Shown here: positions 46,426-54,751 of the stretch, piece by piece | Layout: every line of letters starts with the position of its first letter | How positions within the stretch are numbered: the stretch's first letter is position 1 | From: AWTP1-13 sp963840075 | Lineage (GTDB): Bacteria > Pseudomonadota > Alphaproteobacteria > Rhizobiales > Hyphomicrobiaceae | NCBI GenBank assembly: GCA_963840075.1 | Contig: CAWIXS010000005.1 | Coordinates: 186,001 to 250,000 of the forward strand | DNA: 64,000 nt | Reading direction: 5' to 3' | Made by a program: the position numbers and the translations under genes | Notes under the pieces: generated by a model | Database searches by the model: none | What the model saw: only the letters and a program-made list of their open reading frames with translations | What the model was told of the DNA's origin: nothing

Positions 46426-47667
46426 GTGGCCTGAATCACCTAAAGTGACGGGTACAGGCTCTTCAGCTTGATGCGGGCGTCTGCGGCTGTAAAGCGCCAG
46501 TCGGCCTTGGCGTGGTGGGTGTTGCGCCGCTCGACCCAGGCCGCGACCTCGCGTTCGAGCGTGGCGCGGTCGGGAATGCGCCGGCTGAGGCACTGCCCGG
46601 ACAGAATGGCCAGCTCCGATTCCGCCATGTCGAGCCAGCTGCCGTGCTTGGGCGTGTAGTGCCACTCGAAGCGCTCGACGAGGCGGCGCGCCTCGTGCGG
46701 CGGGAACGCCTCGTAGAGCGAGGCGGGCGCGTGCGTGTTGAGATTGTCCTGGACCAGCACGATCTTCTGGGCGTCAGCGAAGTGGATATCGCTCAGGTCT
46801 TTCAGGACGTGGGCGAAGTCAACGGCCGTGCGCCGCTCGGTGACCTTCACATGGCGCCAGCCTTCGAGCGGGGCGAACAGCATGAACAGGTTGGCGGTGC
46901 CGTTGCGCTGGTACTCGTAATCGTAGCGCGCCGGCTGTCCGGGCTGCATCGGCACCGGCGTGCGCGTCTCGGCCACGAGCTGCTTGGAGGTCTCGTCGAG
47001 GCACACAAGCGGCCGGGCAGGATCGTGCGGGCGCGTGTAGACCTCGAGGGTGTCCTCCATCGCCGCCACGAATGCCGCGTTGGCCTTGGGCGGGATGACC
47101 CAGTATTCCTTCAGGTGCGGCTTGAGCGAGTTTTTTTTAGCGCCCGGCCGACCGTATTGAAGTGCGCGCGATCGACGATCTCGCGCTCCACCACGGCGTT
47201 CGCCAGCAGGCGGATGGTCCAGCGTGCATGGCCGGCTGGCGGCTCGGAGCAGGCGAGTGCGATCAGCTGGGCTTGGCCCTCGCCGTCGAAAATCGGCGCA
47301 ATCGGTGGCGTTGAGCGCTTCTTGCGGGCCAGCACCGCGTCGAGCCCCGCCTCGACCAGCTTGACACGCACGCGCGTCACCATGCTGAGGTTGGTGTCGA
47401 GCGCCTCGCAGATCCTCTCGTCCGACCAGCCCTCGCCGGCCTCTGACTGATCGGCCTTGAGGAGAATGCGCGCTTTCAGGATGGTCTTCGCTGCCGCCTT
47501 GCCCTTGGAGACCAGCGCGCTCAGCCGCTCGCGCTCCTCGGCGCTGAGCTTGACGACGTATTTCTTGTTGGCCACGATTCCGCCCCTGTCGGTTTTGAAA
47601 CCCGACCGGGCAAGAATTCAGTGTTCGCAGCTACGTGCAACTGATCAATTTAGGTGGTGCAGACCAC
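46426..47667 (-). mobile_element. IS630-family insertion sequence
   Basis: The 1242-bp element is bounded by TA at 46424-46425 and 47668-47669, the expected target duplication. Its ends are inverted repeats (GTGGCCTGAATCACCTAAAG against GTGGTCTGCACCACCTAAAT). It encodes a two-frame transposase. Confidence 0.9.
46440..47575 (-). CDS. IS630 family transposase, programmed frameshift
   Basis: ORF A (47575-47111) carries the helix-turn-helix part (GWSDERICEALDTNLSMVTR; WTIRLLANAVVEREIV). ORF B has the DDE core: CLDETSKQLVAETR, IVLVQDNLNTHAPASLYEAF and PKHGSWLDMAESELAILSGQ. They meet at a run of eight A (minus strand, 47138-47131), a known kind of slippery site in IS630 elements. Joined, the protein has about 378 residues and looks intact. 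Confidence 0.9.
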
Positions 47668-48242
47668 TAGGCGGCCGACACCAGCTTGGGGGCGCCCACC
47701 AGGGCGAGCCCCAGGTAGAAGCCGCGCTTGGACTTCTCCTCGTAGTTCACCCCGAGCTCGCCCTTCATGGTCGTGCCGAACGCCGTCAGCGTGACCGGGT
47801 CCCGGTCGGTCTCGGCGCACCATCCCTTGTAGGCGGCGTACGCGTCTCCGGGCTTCACCTTGGCCTCCGGCCTCGCGACGGTCCTGGCCGCCTTCCACTC
47901 CTCCACGTCGCCAAGCTCTCGCCCGCCGGAGCGCTTGCCCTTGCGCGGCTTCCGGGATGACGCGGGAGTTGCGGCGGGCGGAGGCGAGCCCTCCAGCGCG
48001 GTCGCGGGTGCCGCCGCACCCTTCCTGCCCCGCCGCCATGACAGAGCCGCCGGCCAGCGCCAAGGGCGCTGCGGCGCTGGGGGCGCGTCCTTGTGCGCCA
48101 GCGCCGTGACGATGATGCGCGGGCCCAGGAGCCCGATCAGCTCGGCGAACACCGACATGGCGCTGATGACGGTATCGGCCAGCGGCTCTACCGTGCAGGA
48201 GATGAAGCCCGGCAGCGCGTCGGCGGCCGAGATCAAGGCCAT
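47667..48242 (-). CDS. Hypothetical protein with primase-C-terminal-like segment, truncated by IS630
   Basis: The last part (AYAAYKGWCAETDRDPVTLT; FGTTMKGELGVNYEEKSKRG) resembles the winged-helix tail of phage and plasmid primase-helicases. The N-terminal part (MALISAADALPGFISCTVEP; IGLLGPRIIVTALA) is hydrophobic. The stop codon TAG is formed by the TA target site plus the first base of IS630, so the natural 3' end may have been cut off. Start at 48242 is a choice among several. Confidence 0.5.
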   Translation of the reverse strand: MALISAADALPGFISCTVEPLADTVISAMSVFAELIGLLGPRIIVTALAHKDAPPAPQRPWRWPAALSWRRGRKGAAAPATALEGSPPPAATPASSRKPRKGKRSGGRELGDVEEWKAARTVARPEAKVKPGDAYAAYKGWCAETDRDPVTLTAFGTTMKGELGVNYEEKSKRGFYLGLALVGAPKLVSAA

Positions 48243-48277
48243 CTGGCGCTGGCTCGAACAGCAACTCGAGGGAGGCC

Positions 48278-48568
48278 ATGGTCGAAAAGCCCATTGATCG
48301 ATCGCGGGCGATGATCCAGAGCCGCATGCGCGAGAGGCCGTCCCTCGCTGTGGACAGGCCCGCCGAGCGCCTCGACGAGCGCGGCATGCGCCGGCAGACA
48401 CTCTACCTGCCGCCCGAAGTCTACGAGCAGATCAGGTCAATCACGATCATGGAGCGCACGTCGCAGCAGGCCTTCTTCCGCGAGGCCATCGACCTCGCAT
48501 TCGCCGCGCGGGGGCTCTGCTCTTGGGCCGAGCTGGCGCCGGTGGGCAAGGGGAAGCGGGAGAAGTAG
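48278..48568 (+). CDS. Ribbon-helix-helix type protein
   Basis: A 96-residue protein whose C-terminal half (MRRQTLYLPPEVYEQIRSIT; ERTSQQAFFREAIDLAFAAR) fits a ribbon-helix-helix DNA-binding fold. A ribosome site GGGAGG precedes ATG 48278. It is the first of four closely spaced plus-strand genes and is divergent from the primase-like gene. It may be a copy-number or partition regulator. Confidence 0.65.
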   Translation: MVEKPIDRSRAMIQSRMRERPSLAVDRPAERLDERGMRRQTLYLPPEVYEQIRSITIMERTSQQAFFREAIDLAFAARGLCSWAELAPVGKGKREK

Positions 48569-48578
48569 GGAGGGCGAC

Positions 48579-48653
48579 ATGCCGATTGCCAAGAGAGCAC
48601 CGAAGCCGGCGCCTTACGTCCCGCGCCCCCGCACCAAGGGCGGCCGACCGTGA
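48579..48653 (+). CDS. Very small basic protein (24 residues)
   Basis: ATG 48579 is preceded by GGGAGGG and followed by MPIAKRAPKPAPYVPRPRTK and a stop that overlaps the GTG start of the next gene (GTGA). The good ribosome site and coupling make it credible as a real micro-gene; function unknown. Confidence 0.45.
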   Translation: MPIAKRAPKPAPYVPRPRTKGGRP

Positions 48654-48811
48654 GTGCCACGCTGATGCTGCCGAAGGTCGTGCATCGGCGCCTCCGGAGG
48701 TTGGCGATCAATCTCAACACGAGCCAGCAGGATCTATTCATGCAGGCGCTCGACGTGTGGCTGCGCGAGCGGGGCGAGCCGTCGGTCAAGGCGTTGGTCG
48801 AGACAGGATGA
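48650..48811 (+). CDS. Small ribbon-helix-helix protein (ParG/Arc-like)
   Basis: The 53-residue product MSATLMLPKVVHRRLRRLAI, NLNTSQQDLFMQALDVWLRE has the strand-helix-helix shape of Arc/ParG repressors. It starts with GTG inside the stop codon of the micro-gene. It may regulate this small operon. Confidence 0.6.
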   Translation: MSATLMLPKVVHRRLRRLAINLNTSQQDLFMQALDVWLRERGEPSVKALVETG

Positions 48812-48815
48812 AGGC

Positions 48816-49118
48816 ATGGCACGCATCAGCATTCGCTTCTTTGTCGACGACGGCGAGGTCGAGCGGATCGACGCCGACTTGCCGGGCGAGGCGCCCGAGA
48901 TCGTGGCCACGTGCCGGGAGTGGGTGGACGACTGGATCGCAGCGAGCCAGCCGCCGAGCGAGGAAGAGGCCGCGTCCTTCGAGGAGGCGTTCAAGCGCCG
49001 GTTCGGCACGAACCGGCAAAGCCTCGAGGAGCGCATCCGCAGGGAGCAGGAGCTGGCCCAGCAGATGGTCGACCACCGCCGCCACGCGGAGAAGGTGCTC
49101 GCGGAGCGCAAGGGCTGA
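48816..49118 (+). CDS. Hypothetical protein
   Basis: A 100-residue acidic protein (MARISIRFFVDDGEVERIDA; EEEAASFEEAFKRRFGTNRQ) with a helical, probably coiled C-terminus (RIRREQELAQQMVDHRRHAE). It lies 4 bases after the small ribbon-helix-helix gene in the same direction, so it is likely in the same operon. No family known to me. Confidence 0.6.
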   Translation: MARISIRFFVDDGEVERIDADLPGEAPEIVATCREWVDDWIAASQPPSEEEAASFEEAFKRRFGTNRQSLEERIRREQELAQQMVDHRRHAEKVLAERKG

Positions 49119-49173
49119 GGGCCGTTGTGCACCGCCGCGAGAGCTGGGCCTACATGGCCAGATATCGCGCACA

Positions 49174-49536
49174 CTACTGCGTCAACGACACTTCCAGCTC
49201 CACCCGGTCGTGCGCGACTCGAGGCGCGATGCGTCCGCGTTCGCCTCGCTCAAGGCGAACGAGCCCGTAGGCCTCCATCGTCTTGAGCGTGCGCGACAGA
49301 TTCGACTTGGCGCGGCCGGTGAGCTGCGCCAGCTCGTCGAGCGATCCGGGCGCCTTGTCGGCGATGACACGCAGCAGCGCGCGGTTGCCGGCGGAGAGAA
49401 CCTTGGCGAAGGACTCGGTTGACGTGAACCACACCTTCGGCTGGTCCGGCCTGGCGCGGCGCTCGCCGCGCGCAATGGCCATGGTGCGCGCCTTCATCTC
49501 TTCGTAGCTCGCGATGCCGATCTTGAGAGTTGTCAT
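49174..49536 (-). CDS. TumA-like antitoxin (winged-helix regulator)
   Basis: The 120-residue protein has a winged helix (LSAGNRALLRVIADKAPGSL; DELAQLTGRAKSNLSRTLKT; MEAYGLVRLERGERGRIAPR) and an N-terminal extension. It follows a DUF6516-type gene with a 4-base overlap, an order seen in TumE-TumA-type toxin-antitoxin pairs. It should neutralise the toxin and repress the operon. Confidence 0.75.
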   Translation of the reverse strand: MTTLKIGIASYEEMKARTMAIARGERRARPDQPKVWFTSTESFAKVLSAGNRALLRVIADKAPGSLDELAQLTGRAKSNLSRTLKTMEAYGLVRLERGERGRIAPRVAHDRVELEVSLTQ

Positions 49537-49889
49537 GGGATCACGCCCCTTTCACGCAGTACTTCATCCACGGTCGCCCAGAAGTCGGCGAGCAGGGTCG
49601 CCGCATCCTGGTAGTCGTAGGGCTTCACCTTTCGCAGCCGATGCCCGTGGTCCTGCGGCTCCCCGCGGCGTTGCCCTTCGACCGGGTGGGCATTGTCGAA
49701 CCCCACCAACCGCTCGCCGTCAGGCCCGTGCAGGGTAAGCGAGTAGTCGAGCCCATGCGGCTTGTCTGGCGTCGCCTCCACACGTGTCACCACGAACCGC
49801 ACCCAATGACCGCCCTCGGGATCGACGACGAGCACCTCCCCGTCCAGATCGAGCAGCACGTCGAGGGTGTGGTCGCGTGGCTGTGTCAC
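49533..49889 (-). CDS. TumE-like toxin (DUF6516)
   Basis: This 118-residue protein reads LDVLLDLDGEVLVVDPEGGH, WVRFVVTRVEATPDKPHGLD, YSLTLHGPDGERLVGFDNAH and ends with YDYQDAATLLADFWATVDEV. This is the pattern of DUF6516/TumE-family proteins encoded before a winged-helix antitoxin. The molecular target is not known to me. It is the first gene of the pair, with a dyad just upstream. Confidence 0.75.
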   Translation of the reverse strand: MTQPRDHTLDVLLDLDGEVLVVDPEGGHWVRFVVTRVEATPDKPHGLDYSLTLHGPDGERLVGFDNAHPVEGQRRGEPQDHGHRLRKVKPYDYQDAATLLADFWATVDEVLRERGVIP

Positions 49890-49897
49890 GAGATATG

Positions 49898-49916
49898 GTT
49901 ATCACACTGCGATAAC
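49898..49916. promoter_or_regulatory. Operator-like dyad upstream of the toxin-antitoxin pair
   Basis: GTTATC and GATAAC are separated by 7 bases (ACACTGC), 9 bases upstream of the toxin start. The location fits autorepression by the antitoxin. Confidence 0.55.
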
Positions 49917-50147
49917 ACAAGGCAAGGCGGGAGGATGCGGGGCTGGAGGCTGGTAGTGTATCAGGTGTTTTCCGGTAAGCCGTTGACAGCTTGACGCTAA
50001 GCATTCCACCCGGCGGCCGGATCGCCTATATCTACTGTGCTGTGGATTGGCTCGGCATGGCAAGGCATGGATCGGTTCGGCAGGTTGGACCATTGTCCAC
50101 AGCACGCCGTTGCCCTGCCGCGTATTCCCCAATGGAGGCACACTGCT

Positions 50148-50388
50148 GTGCCACGAGGCCCGAAGGGCGAGAAGCGCCCAGCCGACGTGATCGCCAACGC
50201 GATCAGGGTAGCCAAGATCGCCACTGGCGAGGAGTTCGGAAGCCTTCGGCGCCTACGATGGCCAGGACCCGGCCGCCAAGTCCTTGGGGCAGCGCGGTGG
50301 GAAGGCGCGGGCCGAGAAGATGAGTGCCGAGCAACGCGTCGCGATTGCCCGCAAGGCAGCAAGAAAGCGGTGGGAGCGGGGCCGCTAG
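50148..50388 (+). pseudogene. Small basic protein gene with frameshift
   Basis: From GTG 50148, after GGAGG, the product reads MPRGPKGEKRPADVIANAIR and VAKIATGEE. A shift near 50240 continues it as EAFGAYDGQDPAAKSLGQRG, GKARAEKMSAEQRVAIARKA and ARKRWERGR, ending at 50388. The joined product of about 79 residues looks like a conserved small protein of Hyphomicrobiales genomes, possibly nucleic-acid-binding. Confidence 0.65.
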
Positions 50389-50395
50389 GTCTTGC

Positions 50396-50440
50396 GTGTT
50401 AAGAAATTACACCCTACCGTAGGGTATGATTCGTTAACAC
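50396..50440. promoter_or_regulatory. Large operator-like dyad before the XRE-ImmA operon
   Basis: The 45-base site is centred on 50418: outer half-sites GTGTTAA (50396) and TTAACAC (50434), inner half-sites CCCTAC and GTAGGG (CCCTACCGTAGGG at 50412-50424). It ends 13 bases before the start at 50453. It probably binds the XRE protein encoded by the operon. Confidence 0.7.
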
Positions 50441-50452
50441 GGAGACTCCCCT

Positions 50453-51079
50453 ATGGCTGGAATGGCTGCAACCCGTATCCTCCGAGAGGATTGGGAGGTT
50501 CACCCTCGGTTGGAAGTACTTCAGCTGGAGCGGCCTAAGCTGCTGAACATCAGGACCACTGCCGTCGGGGCAGCTGCCGACGCCACTCTTTTCCACCCCG
50601 CCAATGCGGCCGGCACGTTCTCCTACCAGCACGGGACTTTTGCTCTCAGGAACGAACATGTCGGCACCAATTGGGTGATCGACAGGCCAAATGGCGTCGA
50701 GGCCATCCGTAACGACTCCATCCGGGTCAAGGTCGTGTTCGCAAACGTTGATGTCGCCGGCAACGATGAGTATGAGCCGCGACCTCGGTCGAACAAAGGA
50801 GCTGGAGCGGAACGTCTCTGTGCGGGCAACGGCCTTTTCGGTAACCTGTCCCGGTTTGTGCCCGCTGTGACGGAGCCCGGGTGGACGACCTACTACTTGA
50901 TGGTCGCGCCAGATGGAGCGGTGGAGCTGAGTTGCCCCACAGTGAAAGGTGGCAAATTCGCCAGTTTTGTTGAGCGCATCTATTTGTCGGATGGTAGCGA
51001 CCTCAAGAGCGAGCCGAAATTGTCGCTCGACGACAACGATATCGCCGACAATTTCGATCCAAAAGTGGCTCGCAAGTGA
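50453..51079 (+). CDS. Hypothetical protein paired with an XRE-ImmA protein
   Basis: The 208-residue product has no motif I know; it appears globular with mixed strands and helices (FALRNEHVGTNWVIDRPNGV; VKVVFANVDVAGNDEYEPRP; WTTYYLMVAPDGAVELSCPT) and an acidic end. It starts after GGAG at good distance and ends 3 bases before the XRE-ImmA gene, so the two form an operon. The pairing suggests that it is the protein regulated, cleaved or neutralised by its partner. Confidence 0.7.
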   Translation: MAGMAATRILREDWEVHPRLEVLQLERPKLLNIRTTAVGAAADATLFHPANAAGTFSYQHGTFALRNEHVGTNWVIDRPNGVEAIRNDSIRVKVVFANVDVAGNDEYEPRPRSNKGAGAERLCAGNGLFGNLSRFVPAVTEPGWTTYYLMVAPDGAVELSCPTVKGGKFASFVERIYLSDGSDLKSEPKLSLDDNDIADNFDPKVARK

Positions 51080-51082
51080 GAT

Positions 51083-52205
51083 ATGATGCCTTTCAATCCG
51101 AAAAGACTGAGTCTAGCTAGGAAACGCCGGCGACTAACCGGCAAAGGGCTCGCCGAGGCGGCGGGGATCTCCGCCGTAACTGTCTCCCGCATTGAGAATT
51201 TTGAGAATGAACCGGACGCAGTGACGATCGCTCGTATTGCTGCCGCTTTGAACTATCCAGTTGAATTTTTCTGTTCGGACGACCCTGATGAGTTGGACAC
51301 GACGGCCGTTAGCTTCCGCAGCTTGTCAAAGATGAGCGCCAAGGAACGCGATGCCGCCATCTCGGCCGGTTCCCTTGGACTTGAGTTGAGTGATTGGTTG
51401 GATAGGCAGTTCGAACTTCCGAAAGCGAACTTAATTGACCTTAGTTACGAAACAGATCCTGAAGCTGCTGCGCGCACGCTTCGCGCGTTCTGGGGGCTTG
51501 GCGAGAAGCCAATCGGGAACATGCTTGGACTCCTTGAGGTTCATGGAGTTCAGGGTGTTCTCGTTGGCAGAGGCAACGCGGACCGTCGACGCATTCTCTT
51601 TTTGGCGCGATGATCGTCCATTCATATTTCTCAATAACTACAAGACCGCTGAACACAGTGTGTATGACTCAGCGCACGAACTCGCCCACCTAGTTATGCA
51701 TCGCCACGCTGGCGTGCAAAGATCTACCACTAGAGCGACCGAGCGGGAGGCCAATCAATTTGCTTCTGCTTTTCTGATGCCGGAGAAGGATATCCGGTCG
51801 AGGGTCCCAGGATTTATCACGGTCGACCTAATCCTCAGGGCGAAGGCGCGCTGGCGTGTCTCATCTATGGCAATGTCGTATCGTCTTCATTCGCTTGGTT
51901 TCCTGAGTGAGTGGCAATACAAATCATCCTGTATCGAGCTGGGTCGTCGCGGTTACAGAACAGGCGAGCCAATTGGTATTGAGCGTGAGACGTTGGCAGT
52001 GTGGCGAAAGGTTCTTTTGCACCTGTGGACTGAGCGAACCACAAAACGAGATATAGCAGCTTTGCTGCATCTACCTCCCGATGAGCTTGAGGGTCTGATT
52101 TGGGGACTCGCCGGGCCAATGGTTCGCCCGGATAGGACTGAATCGCCTCCCGGCTTGCGGCTTATAGCGTCGCACTCAACAGCGGGCACCGGCGCGGAGG
52201 ATTGA
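51083..52205 (+). pseudogene. XRE-HTH and ImmA/IrrE metallopeptidase protein, one-base frameshift
   Basis: The N-terminal XRE domain reads KRLSLARKRRRLTGKGLAEA, AGISAVTVSRIENFENEPDA. After LGLLEVHGV an extra C near 51552 shifts the frame; the continuation is RVFSLAEATRTVDAFSFWRD, then the zinc motif AHELAHLVMHRH and FASAFLMPEKDI. Joined, it has about 373 residues, as in known XRE-ImmA proteins, which cleave or inactivate a partner under stress. The shift may be a sequence error, since both parts are otherwise clean. Confidence 0.85.
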
Positions 52206-52209
52206 TAGC

Positions 52210-52926
52210 GCGCGGGACGCGGGAGGGCGTGATCACCTTCTCCACCTTCGCGCCGATGGCCGTAGCGGCCATCGGCTGTACCTCGCTGCCGCTGACCGTC
52301 CTGGATCGCTCGATCATCGTCCCTATGAAGCGCGCTGACACGCACGCTGAAGCGCTTTGACGACCTGGACGGGGCGATCGCTGCCCAGCTGGACGAGATG
52401 CGCAAGCGGATTTGCCGCTGGTCCCGGATCACTGCACTGAACCGCGATCCTGATGTACCGCTGCGCAACCGAGCCGCCGACAACTGGCGATCTCTCATCG
52501 CCATCGCCGACGCGTGCGGTGGCGACTGGGGTGCAAGGGCGCGCGAGGCCGCCACCATCATGTCGCGCGGGCTCCCGGAGGAGGAGCCGTCCGTGCTGCT
52601 CCTGAGCCACATCCGAGCCGTCTACGACGCTCGCGGAATTCGACCGCCTTTTCAGCGGGGAGTTGGTGCACGCACTGCTGGCGATGGATGATGCCCCTAG
52701 GTCAGAGTGGCGCGGTATTCATGAGGACCGGCAGCCGCGGCGCCTGTCGCAGGGAGAGTTGGCGCGCATGCTGGCGCCGTTCGACATCAGGCCGCGCTCA
52801 ATTTGGGCGGCTGGGCGTACACCCGACAGCAAGAGCCGGAAAGGCTATCGGCGCCAGTTCGAGGCTGCGTGGCGAGCGTATTGCGGGGCAGATGGGGGGC
52901 CCGCGCCTCACCACTTGCGTGTGTAG
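52210..52926 (+). pseudogene. DUF3631 domain fragment
   Basis: The 5' part is missing. Readable pieces are GVITFSTFAPMAVAAIGCTS, ITALNRDPDVPLRNRAADNW, RSLIAIADACGGDWGARARE and, after a shift near 52640, LVHALLAMDDAPRSEWRGIH, RQFEAAWRAYCGADGG. The NRAADNWRSLIAIADACGG block is the DUF3631 signature also seen in the gene at 63252. DUF3631 usually follows a helicase/primase domain in mobile elements. Confidence 0.8.
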
Positions 52927-53058
52927 CGGCTCGCCCGGCACACCGGCACACATCAACGCCATCAACGGGTAAAGCGGGCTCATTAGTCGGCACAAAGGGG
53001 CGCACACCGAGCGAGCCCCCTAACTGCCAATCCCGGCCCCGGTGGGTGCTCGCGCACC

Positions 53059-53478
53059 TCACGCCATGCGTTGCTCGACGATGCTCAGCAAATGAGATGC
53101 GAATACCACGAGGCGCGCGGCCTCCTGCGGATTGAGCGTCACATCGCGATGACTGGTGGGGTTCTTCGCGTGGCCGATGGCGCCAGCGAACAAGTGCATC
53201 TCCGCGTCCCGTTCGGCGGCAACAAGCGCCGTATTACGGAGCGGACCTGACTCGGGGTGGAAAGCCTTTCGCATCAGAGTCGTGCCCACCAAGTCGTCCG
53301 GGTAGCCGGCGCCCTTGGCATTCGCGGCCTTGCGCACTGCGACTTCGACCTCCTTGAACGCCTGGAACACACCGACATCGTGATCAGCGCGCAGGAATTG
53401 GGGCAAGACCTTCTCCGCCAGCGTGGGCTGCAAGAGTTCAACTGGCAGGGTCCGCCCCTTTCGGAAAGCTGTGCTCAT
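53059..53478 (-). CDS. TIGR02391 (Ymh) family protein, perhaps short at the N-terminus
   Basis: The 139-residue product contains AFKEVEVAVRKAANAKGAGY, DLVGTTLMRKAFHPESGPLR and FAGAIGHAKNPTSHRDVTLN, typical of the TIGR02391 C-terminal domain, a HEPN-like helical fold often found in defence islands. Family members normally have a longer N-terminal part, which is absent here. The start ATG 53478 is acceptable. Confidence 0.75.
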   Translation of the reverse strand: MSTAFRKGRTLPVELLQPTLAEKVLPQFLRADHDVGVFQAFKEVEVAVRKAANAKGAGYPDDLVGTTLMRKAFHPESGPLRNTALVAAERDAEMHLFAGAIGHAKNPTSHRDVTLNPQEAARLVVFASHLLSIVEQRMA

Positions 53479-53497
53479 CTCTGTGGGCCCCTGAAGA

Positions 53498-53529
53498 AGC
53501 GTCTCGCTCGACTTGGCGAGCGAGACGCT
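53498..53529 (-). terminator. Strong hairpin, probable terminator
   Basis: A 13-base stem AGCGTCTCGCTCG / CGAGCGAGACGCT with loop ACTTGG lies 9 bases after the stop of the gene at 53538-53807. No clear T run. It separates that gene from the TIGR02391 gene. Confidence 0.5.
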
Positions 53530-53537
53530 GCAAGCTG

Positions 53538-53807
53538 CTAGGCACTGCCCGCCGGCTTGCGATCGATCAACCGGCGCGCCTTGGGTTGGCTCCGGCACGC
53601 GACATCGATCGTCATCATGAGTTGATGCAGCAGCGCGGGTGCCTGCGGCCCGACCGCCCAGAAGAACGCGTCAGGGGAGTCCTCGGCGAAGGCGTCCAGG
53701 GTCTTGGCCAACGCTTCGCGCTTCACAGGATCGGCTCCCACGATTGCCGCCTCGACCGCCTCGAAAATGTCGTGCATCCCGGTCGGCTCGTCGTCCTGGT
53801 TGCTCAT
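53538..53807 (-). CDS. Hypothetical protein
   Basis: An 89-residue acidic protein (MSNQDDEPTGMHDIFEAVEA; VKREALAKTLDAFAEDSPDA; LLHQLMMTIDVACRSQPKAR), all-helical in appearance. Its ATG overlaps the stop of the upstream ribbon-helix-helix gene (ATGA) and a ribosome site AAGGAAG is present. It may act together with that regulator. Confidence 0.6.
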   Translation of the reverse strand: MSNQDDEPTGMHDIFEAVEAAIVGADPVKREALAKTLDAFAEDSPDAFFWAVGPQAPALLHQLMMTIDVACRSQPKARRLIDRKPAGSA

Positions 53808-53978
53808 CGCTTCTTCCTTCCTTCTTCCTGCTCCAATCTTGATAGGGCGATCTCTACGAGCTGCCGCACGGCCGACGAGCGGCTCGGGATATCGGGCTGA
53901 TGGCGCCGCCACTCATCTACTCGCGCCAGGCAGCTCTGCGCTGGCACGAAGCTCAAGGCGCTCAGTCTTCTTGGGCAT
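53804..53978 (-). pseudogene. Ribbon-helix-helix gene with one extra base
   Basis: From ATG 53978 the text is MPKKTERLELRASAEL. With one base removed near 53930 it continues ARVDEWRRHQPDIPSRSSAV, RQLVEIALSRLEQEEGRKKR and stops at 53804, giving about 57 residues with a clear RHH fold. The length of 175 bases is one more than a multiple of three. Confidence 0.65.
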
Positions 53979-54132
53979 CCAACATTCCGTGTTGACTACT
54001 GCGGCACATGTACGGTAAACCGTGATTGCGTGCATTCCGGGAAATTTACGGAATGTCGTGATTTCGAAGCAAGCGGACCCCGCAGGTCTTGACCACCTAC
54101 GGAGGCCCTGACCCCAGCCACGGAGGTAAGCC

Positions 54133-54345
54133 ATGGCCAAGGCTACGCACGCTCTATCCGCGCCCCGAGAGGGCTGCAACCCCGCACCGGCCGTGCTCCA
54201 CGAGTGGCGCGCGGCCGTCTTCGTCTGGGCGGCCCTCCCGCCCGGCTCCCGCAAGCACACCCTGGCGTGCAAGCAGCTCCTCGAGCTGCAGACCCGCCTG
54301 GGCACCGAGGCCGCCCTGATCGCCCAGGAGGCCGCCCATGGCTGA
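54133..54345 (+). CDS. Small hypothetical protein in the integrase operon
   Basis: A 70-residue product (MAKATHALSAPREGCNPAPA; ALPPGSRKHTLACKQLLELQ) preceded by GGAGG. Its end overlaps the next gene by 8 bases. It belongs to a run of four coupled genes around a tyrosine recombinase and may be an excisionase-like or regulatory protein, but no such motif is visible. Confidence 0.6.
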   Translation: MAKATHALSAPREGCNPAPAVLHEWRAAVFVWAALPPGSRKHTLACKQLLELQTRLGTEAALIAQEAAHG

Positions 54346-54751
54346 GAGCAAGCCGACCGACTTCCGGGCCCAATGGGACGAGCTGCGCCGCACCAGGGAA
54401 GCCCTGGAGGACGACAAGAGCACGAGCGGGCTCACGGCCGATGATCTCCGCGTCCTCGATTACGAGGCCGAGCTCGGCGCCAACGACACGTTGATTTCCG
54501 AAGCAGCCGAGGCGGCGTGGGCCACCCGCGCTCACGATCTGGCGGACATCCTCCTGCTCGCCGAGATCGCCTACGACCGCTTCTTCGATCTGCGGTCGTT
54601 CCCTTCGCTGCCCGCCGGCATCGAGATCAGCAACAATTGGCAGGAGAGAGCTGTCGCCTGCCTGGTCCGCGGCATCGTCGATGTGGCGCGTGCGCAACCC
54701 GGCCCAACCGAACAGGGATTCTCGAACACACTTGGGGGTAACAACCCATGA
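54338..54751 (+). CDS. Hypothetical protein in the integrase operon
   Basis: A 137-residue, mostly helical acidic protein (QWDELRRTREALEDDKSTSG; HDLADILLLAEIAYDRFFDL). It overlaps the previous gene by 8 bases and the integrase by 4 bases (ATGA), so translation is coupled. Function unknown. Confidence 0.6.
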   Translation: MAESKPTDFRAQWDELRRTREALEDDKSTSGLTADDLRVLDYEAELGANDTLISEAAEAAWATRAHDLADILLLAEIAYDRFFDLRSFPSLPAGIEISNNWQERAVACLVRGIVDVARAQPGPTEQGFSNTLGGNNP

